Assembly: GCF_001613505.1 (NCBI RefSeq)
Contig: NZ_BDCM01000013.1
Location: 558,001 to 622,000, forward strand
Direction: 5' to 3'
Length of the DNA: 64,000 nt
Origin: Nocardia mikamii NBRC 108933
Lineage (GTDB): Bacteria > Actinomycetota > Actinomycetes > Mycobacteriales > Mycobacteriaceae
Shown: one piece after another, positions 60,100 through 64,000 of the stretch
Numbering within the stretch: the first letter of the stretch is position 1
Layout: each line of letters begins with the position of its first letter
The notes under the pieces: generated by a model
Database searches by the model: none
What the model saw: only the letters and a program-made list of their open reading frames with translations
What the model was told of the DNA's origin: nothing
Position numbers and translations under genes: made by a program

Positions 60100-60615
60100 C
60101 TACTGCGGGGTCGCGGCGCGCTTGGGCAGTTTCCAGCCCGGCCGGGGGAAGTGGCAGGTGTAGCCGTTCGGATAACGCTGCAGGTAGTCCTGGTGCTCCG
60201 GTTCGGCCTCCCAGAAATCGGACGCCGGGGTCACCTCGGTGACCACCTTGCCCGGCCACAGCCCGGAGGCGTCCACGTCGGCGATCGTGTCCAGCGCGAC
60301 CGCCTTCTGCTCGTCGTCGAGATAGAAGATCGCGGACCGATAGCTGCTGCCGACGTCGTTGCCCTGGCGATCCTTCGTCGACGGATCGTGGATCTGGAAG
60401 AAGAACTCGAGCAGGGCCCGGTAATCGGTGCGCGCGGGGTCGTAGACGATCTCCACGGCCTCGGCATGCCCCGGATGATTGCGGTAGGTGGGGTGATCGT
60501 TGCGCCCGCCGGTGTATCCGACGCGCGTGGAAATCACACCCGGCTGCTTGCGGATCAGCTCCTCCATACCCCAGAAGCATCCGCCTGCCAGAATCGCCGT
60601 GCGCGTGTCGGTCAC
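60100..60615 (-). CDS. msrA: Peptide-methionine (S)-S-oxide reductase MsrA
   Basis: A 171-residue MsrA: ILAGGCFWGMEELIRKQPGV with catalytic Cys13 in GCFWG, GYTGGRNDHPTYRNHPGHAE, FFFQIHDPSTKDRQGNDVG, and a terminal CHFPRPGWK. It repairs oxidised methionine in the cytosol using thioredoxin or mycoredoxin. GTG 60615 follows AAGGAGG. It is probably cotranscribed with the downstream F420-type gene at 60093. Confidence 0.96.
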   Translation of the reverse strand: MTDTRTAILAGGCFWGMEELIRKQPGVISTRVGYTGGRNDHPTYRNHPGHAEAVEIVYDPARTDYRALLEFFFQIHDPSTKDRQGNDVGSSYRSAIFYLDDEQKAVALDTIADVDASGLWPGKVVTEVTPASDFWEAEPEHQDYLQRYPNGYTCHFPRPGWKLPKRAATPQ

Positions 60616-60754
60616 GCTTCCTCCTTCGAATCGGGTCCCCGCCCCAAGTCTCGCACCGGTACAACCCCGGTGGAGGCCCGAAAAATCCCGCCGCGGCGCT
60701 CGCCTCGCCCGCCTTCTGCCTACCGCATACCCGCTCTGCGGGCGAATTAACGGG

Positions 60755-61285
60755 CTATCCCCGGTCGAGCCCCGCGGTCGACTCGGAACCCGTTGGCGCC
60801 GAGACGATTTCGGTATGCATCGCGACGCGCGTGCCGTCGGCGCCGGTGGTGATCTCGACGTCGCGCACCAGCGCGCGCATGATCGCCAGTCCCCGCCCGC
60901 GCACCGGATCCGGGACCTCGGCACGGGGTTCCCAGCTGCCGTGGTCGACGATGGTCAGGTACAGGTCCGACCCGCTGATCTCCCCGCGCAGCCCCACCAT
61001 GCCGGCGCCCTCGCGGTAGCCGTGCTCCACGGCATTCGTGCACGCCTCGTCCACCGCCAGCAACAGGTCGTAGATCTGTTCCGAGCCGATTCCCCCGCGC
61101 TCGAGCCAGGCCCGCAGATCGTGGCGCACCTCGGCGATCCGGTCGGCCTGCGACGGGAAATTCGCCTCGAAGGGGGCCACCCGTAGCGGGTGCGGCTCGC
61201 GTATCGCGGGCCCTGGGGCGGGGTCGCCCGGGGGATCTGGAAATCCGCTCATGTCCTCATTCCGATCGCAACCGATGATCTCCAC
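60755..61285 (-). CDS. RsbW-like anti-sigma factor (GHKL ATPase)
   Basis: A 176-residue serine-kinase-type anti-sigma protein: LLAVDEACTNAVEHGYREG is an intact ATP-binding N-box (E-x3-N), with VDHGSW and RGRGLAIMRALVRDVEI as the other ATP motifs. It should bind a sigma factor and phosphorylate a STAS antagonist. GTG 61285 has GAGGAG nine bases upstream; ATG 61252 is the alternative. It follows sigF on the same strand, and a SigF-like promoter (61310-61334) lies just before it. Confidence 0.9.
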   Translation of the reverse strand: MEIIGCDRNEDMSGFPDPPGDPAPGPAIREPHPLRVAPFEANFPSQADRIAEVRHDLRAWLERGGIGSEQIYDLLLAVDEACTNAVEHGYREGAGMVGLRGEISGSDLYLTIVDHGSWEPRAEVPDPVRGRGLAIMRALVRDVEITTGADGTRVAMHTEIVSAPTGSESTAGLDRG

Positions 61286-61309
61286 TCGATGATCTCCTCG
61301 GCATCCGCG

Positions 61310-61334
61310 ATACCCCCTTTCCCGGGCGCCATGC
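61310..61334 (-). promoter_or_regulatory. Candidate SigF-type promoter for the RsbW-like gene
   Basis: On the minus strand, GCAT (61334-61331) and GGGTAT (61315-61310) are separated by 15 bases, matching the SigF/SigB family pattern GNNT-N14-16-GGGTAY. It lies 25 bases before the GTG at 61285 and after the sigF stop. Confidence 0.6.
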
Positions 61335-61352
61335 GGCGCCGTGCGCCTACAT

Positions 61353-62147
61353 TCAGTCGCGCAGCGCCTTCTCGCGCAGCTGTTTGAGCGTTCTGGTCAG
61401 GATCCGCGACACCTGCATCTGGGAACAGCCGAGTTCCCGCGCGATCTGCTCCTGCGTCATTCCGCCGAAGAAACGCATGGTCAGCACGTACCGCTCCTTC
61501 TCCGGCAGAGCATCGATGAGCGGCTTCACGGTCAGAGTGTCATCGATCGCACCGTACGTCGGATCCACGTCGCCCAGCGTGTCGAGAATCGCATTGGAAC
61601 GGCTGTCGTCCTCCGAGGTCGGCGTGTCCAGCGATTGGGTCTGATAGGCGTTGCGGGCGATCAGCGCCTGCGTCACCTCGCCCAGATCGGCGTCCATCTC
61701 CTCGGCGATCTCGCGCGCCCGCGGCATGCGGCCCAGTTGTTGCGACAGCGTCTCCACCGTCGGTCCCAGCGCGGTCTGGATCTCCTTGATCCGCCGGGGC
61801 ACGCGCAGGGCCCAGGTGTGATCGCGGAAGTGGCGGCGCACCTCGCCCATCACCGTCGGCACCGCGAAGGCGAGGAACGGCGAGCCCTGCGTGGGATCGA
61901 ACCGGTCGACGGCCGCGACCAGGCCGACCCGGGCGATCTGCAGAAGATCCTCGAAGTTCTCGCCGCGCCCGCTGAACTTGCGTGCGATGTGCTCGGCGAG
62001 CGGCAGACACCGGTTGATGATTCGTTCGCGCAGCCGGTCGTGCTCCGGATCGTCCTCCGGCAGGGCGGCGAGCTCGACGAACAGCGGTGCGACGTCGTCG
62101 TAGCCGTCGGGATGGCGGGCGGTACCCGACCCGTTCTCAGTCGACAT
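61353..62147 (-). CDS. sigF: RNA polymerase sigma factor SigF (SigB/F/G family)
   Basis: A 264-residue group 3 sigma factor. Region 2: LAEHIARKFSGRGENFEDLL, QIARVGLVAAVDRFDP, AFAVPTVMGEVRRHFRDHTW; region 3: LGRMPRAREIAEEMD; region 4: LPEKERYVLTMRFFGGMTQE, QIARELGCSQMQVSRILTR. It directs stress or stationary-phase transcription. ATG 62147 lies within the end of usfX (a GTG at 62159 is also possible), so the anti-sigma and sigma are co-translated as in mycobacteria. Confidence 0.95.
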   Translation of the reverse strand: MSTENGSGTARHPDGYDDVAPLFVELAALPEDDPEHDRLRERIINRCLPLAEHIARKFSGRGENFEDLLQIARVGLVAAVDRFDPTQGSPFLAFAVPTVMGEVRRHFRDHTWALRVPRRIKEIQTALGPTVETLSQQLGRMPRAREIAEEMDADLGEVTQALIARNAYQTQSLDTPTSEDDSRSNAILDTLGDVDPTYGAIDDTLTVKPLIDALPEKERYVLTMRFFGGMTQEQIARELGCSQMQVSRILTRTLKQLREKALRD

Positions 62148-62571
62148 CGGTTCCGCCACGTGCCCAGCGGAACTCGACGACGGTCGGGTGCCCGCCCACG
62201 GACGCGTCGTAGTCCGAACTCTCGGTCTTCACCCACTGGGTCAGCGTCGAGACGATATGCCAGCCGAAGCTGTTGGTGTCCGGGCCGCCCGCGGTCGTGG
62301 TGACGGCGGCGACGCGCACGTCCATGGTGGTATCGGTCGCGCTGAATGTGCAATCGATCACCGATTCGGCGGCCGCGTCCACGATCAGCGCGCTGACCAC
62401 CTCGTCGACGGCCAGACGGATATCGGTGGCCTCGTCGATACCGAAATCGGCGACCAGAGCGACGGTTTCGGTCAATGCCCGGACCATCATCAATTGCGCC
62501 GCGTCGGCCGGCACCTGGAATCCGACCGCAGTGGTCCCCGCGTCCGGGGACACTTTCTCGACCATGCCCAT
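62137..62571 (-). CDS. usfX: Anti-sigma factor UsfX/RsbW
   Basis: A 144-residue protein placed like mycobacterial usfX directly before sigF. It keeps the GHKL outline, IRLAVDEVVSALI and FGWHIVSTL, but lacks the N-box Asn (the segment reads DEVVSALI) that ordinary RsbW uses with ATP-Mg. It is expected to hold SigF inactive. GGGAG lies six bases upstream of ATG 62571. The stop lies 11 bases inside sigF, giving coupled translation. Confidence 0.88.
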   Translation of the reverse strand: MGMVEKVSPDAGTTAVGFQVPADAAQLMMVRALTETVALVADFGIDEATDIRLAVDEVVSALIVDAAAESVIDCTFSATDTTMDVRVAAVTTTAGGPDTNSFGWHIVSTLTQWVKTESSDYDASVGGHPTVVEFRWARGGTDVD

Positions 62572-62659
62572 TCGTTGCTCCCAAATATCGTGCCGCGAAA
62601 CGATTTCACAGCGTACGCGAGCGCCCGCCCGGCGCCCTCCGATCGCGGTGAAGGCCCCC

Positions 62660-62684
62660 GTTCGGATCGCGCCGGAACGGGTAT
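62660..62684 (+). promoter_or_regulatory. Candidate SigF-type promoter for the STAS gene
   Basis: GTT (62660-62662) followed 16 bases later by GGGTAT (62679-62684) matches the SigF -35/-10 outline, with a perfect -10. It lies upstream of the leader ORF and STAS gene and points toward them. Confidence 0.5.
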
Positions 62685-62754
62685 GTTGGTCAGCGGCGAA
62701 TCGTCGCCACGCCGCGGACAGCGGCGCAGATCGGAATACGCCGGAGGTATCGAA

Positions 62755-62802
62755 GTGGCGAAATGCGGTACGAATCGCCTCGCGCTGGGGTCGGCCCGAT
62801 GA
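62755..62802 (+). CDS. Possible 15-codon leader peptide before the STAS gene
   Basis: A GTG at 62755, seven bases after GGAGG (62743-62747), opens a frame of 15 codons (MAKCGTNRLALGSAR) that stops at 62800-62802, overlapping the STAS ATG (ATGA). The upstream SD is better than any in front of the STAS start itself. This looks like a translationally coupled leader, but composition alone cannot prove it is made. Confidence 0.45.
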   Translation: MAKCGTNRLALGSAR

Positions 62803-63167
62803 GCGGCGAACGGGTGTCCCCACTGCTGCGCACCGAGCAGCGCACGGAAGGTTCGGCCGTGGTCGTGACCGTGGCCGGTGAGGTGGACATGAACTCCGCG
62901 CCGGAGCTGCAATCGGCCCTCGACCGGGCGCTACAGGCCGAGCCCACCGCCGTGGTGCTGGACATGACCGAGGTCGGATTCCTCGGATCGGCCGGGCTGA
63001 GCGTGCTGCTCGCCACCTCGCAGTCCACCGCGACGGGAGGCCTGCGGGTGGTCGCGTCGCCCGCGGTGCGGCGCCCGATCGAGGTGACCGCGCTGGACGC
63101 GTTGCTGCGGCTGTTCCCGACCGTCGCGGACGCGCTGGCCGCGCCGGAGCAGACCACCTCGGCCTGA
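62799..63167 (+). CDS. STAS-domain anti-sigma factor antagonist
   Basis: A 122-residue SpoIIAA/RsbV-like protein: TVAGEVDMNSAPELQSALDR, AVVLDMTEVGFLGSAGLSVL with the phosphorylatable Ser in LGSAGL, and VASPAVRRPIEVTALD. It would bind RsbW-like proteins and release SigF when unphosphorylated. ATG 62799 fits the domain start; an in-frame ATG lies at 62763. It is divergent from usfX and has a SigF-like promoter. Confidence 0.92.
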   Translation: MSGERVSPLLRTEQRTEGSAVVVTVAGEVDMNSAPELQSALDRALQAEPTAVVLDMTEVGFLGSAGLSVLLATSQSTATGGLRVVASPAVRRPIEVTALDALLRLFPTVADALAAPEQTTSA

Positions 63168-63200
63168 TCCGGCGCCCGCCGGGCGCGTTTCTCGCCGGCT

Positions 63201-63647
63201 TCATCGCTGACGTGGCAACCGGACGACCTGAACGAAGAATTCGTCGATGTGCTTGATCGCGGCGATGAATTGATCCAGGTCGACCGGTTTGGTCACATAG
63301 GCGTTCGCGTGCAGCCGATAACTGCGCAGAATGTCCTCCTCGGCCGCCGACGTGGTGAGCACCACCACCGGGATATGGCTGAGGTCCGGATCGGATTTGA
63401 TCTTTTCCAGAACCTGGCGGCCGTCGTATTTCGGCAGGTTCAGATCGAGCAGGATCAGATCGGGCCGCGGCGCCTGCGCGAATTCCCCCTGCCGGTACAG
63501 GAAGTCGAGCGCCTCCTGGCCGTCGCGGGCGACGTGCAGTGTATTGCCGATCTTGTTGTCCTCGAACGCCTCCCGGGTCATCAGCTCGTCGCCGGGGTCG
63601 TCCTCCACGAGCAGGATGTCGATGGGCTGGCTCACCGGTGCGGTCAT
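63201..63647 (-). CDS. CheY-like response regulator
   Basis: A 148-residue single-domain regulator without a DNA-binding domain: ILLVEDDPGDELMTREAF, phosphoacceptor Asp68 in LILLDLNLP, VVVLTTSAAEED and YVTKPVDLDQF. It resembles Rcp1-like receivers paired with bacteriophytochrome or other multi-sensor kinases. ATG 63647 overlaps the stop of the kinase gene (ATGA). It likely links a signal to the SigF module nearby; this is from location. Confidence 0.93.
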   Translation of the reverse strand: MTAPVSQPIDILLVEDDPGDELMTREAFEDNKIGNTLHVARDGQEALDFLYRQGEFAQAPRPDLILLDLNLPKYDGRQVLEKIKSDPDLSHIPVVVLTTSAAEEDILRSYRLHANAYVTKPVDLDQFIAAIKHIDEFFVQVVRLPRQR

Positions 63648-64000
63648 GCGTCGGCTCCTTCGGATACGAGTTCGGTGGATGCGGGTGCGGCGGCCTGCGT
63701 CGCCATCGTGAAGCAGAACCGGGCGCCACCGGTGTATTCGGTGTCGATCCACAGGTCTCCGCCGTGGTACTCGACGATCTTCTTGCACAGCGCCAGGCCG
63801 ATGCCGGTGCCGGTGTAATCCTCCCGGTTGTGCAGACGCTGGAAGATCACGAAGACCTTGTCCGCGAATTCCGGCGGAATGCCGATCCCGTTGTCGGACA
63901 CGGAGAATCGCCATTGGTCCGGGTGATCGCCCGGCTCGCACTCGATGCGCACCACCGGCGCGGTCCCCGGGGTCCGGAATTTCACGGCATTGCCGATGAG
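63644..64000 (-). CDS. Sensor histidine kinase, C-terminal part only
   Basis: The last ~118 residues of a histidine kinase; the gene continues past the window end. The ATPase motifs are visible: VSDNGIGIPPEFADKVF (G1), RLHNREDYTGTGIGLALCKK (G2) and FCFTM. The pattern RLHNREDYTGTGIGLA resembles phytochrome-like kinases that partner with CheY-like receivers. The sensor domains are outside the window, so the stimulus is unknown. It overlaps the response regulator start. Confidence 0.93.
   Translation of the reverse strand, partial: LIGNAVKFRTPGTAPVVRIECEPGDHPDQWRFSVSDNGIGIPPEFADKVFVIFQRLHNREDYTGTGIGLALCKKIVEYHGGDLWIDTEYTGGARFCFTMATQAAAPASTELVSEGADA

Overview
The window is GC-rich actinobacterial chromosome, most likely Nocardia or a close relative in the Mycobacteriales. 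Supporting signs are a mycothiol-dependent formaldehyde dehydrogenase (mscR), several F420/deazaflavin enzymes, a full-length carboxylic acid reductase, a CYP125-type steroid P450 with a KstR-like operator, the UsfX-SigF pair, an XRE/DUF397 pair, and the EspR-like/ImmA-IrrE/MAB_1171c gene set. The genus is an inference; no marker such as 16S rRNA is present.

Layout. 0-3.6 kb: the end of an acyl-CoA synthetase, a decayed polyphosphate kinase 2 pseudogene, a CAT-anticodon tRNA and an SRPBCC protein. 3.6-9.8 kb: F420 luciferase-like and mycothiol-dependent (DinB-like) enzymes with a divergent MerR regulator, then a TetR-controlled Rieske oxygenase coupled to an amine-dehydrogenase-like gene. 9.8-13.3 kb: a yybP-ykoY manganese riboswitch controlling a TerC-family exporter, a Cys/Gly-rich membrane protein and a slipin. 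13.4-17.2 kb: an operon of a PF10118 metal enzyme, a ferredoxin reductase and a hydrolase-SDR fusion. 17.3-25.5 kb: a lipoprotein, HxlR/SDR pair, carboxylic acid reductase, aldo/keto reductase and a hydrolase-DUF6817 fusion. 25.6-27.5 kb: XRE/DUF397 regulators divergent from three overlapping small genes. 27.8-31.6 kb: mscR-MBL, ppnP, and an NmrA/TetR pair sharing two operators.

31.7-41.5 kb is a catabolic island: CYP125, two further P450s, a [3Fe-4S] ferredoxin, three SDRs, an aldehyde dehydrogenase and a second amine-dehydrogenase-like protein. Three of its promoters carry AACnnGTT boxes resembling the KstR operator, so it probably oxidises a sterol- or terpenoid-like compound. 42.9-46.5 kb is a tightly overlapping operon (EspR-like XRE, ImmA/IrrE metallopeptidase, MAB_1171c membrane protein, BM3-like P450 heme domain). 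It is the best candidate here for a little-described system.

46.6-64 kb: a secreted-type lytic transglycosylase, an alcohol dehydrogenase, a PPOX enzyme, a TetR-controlled P450, two small-molecule kinases, the lutABC lactate operon, an aldehyde dehydrogenase/DUF779 pair with a GAF-type activator, MsrA, and a SigF stress module (UsfX, SigF, a second RsbW-like kinase, a STAS antagonist, a CheY-like regulator and the end of a histidine kinase). GGGTAT-type promoters in front of two module members suggest that SigF feeds back on its own regulators.

Starts were chosen by Shine-Dalgarno sequence, overlap with neighbours and family length. No CRISPR array, insertion sequence or replication origin was seen.
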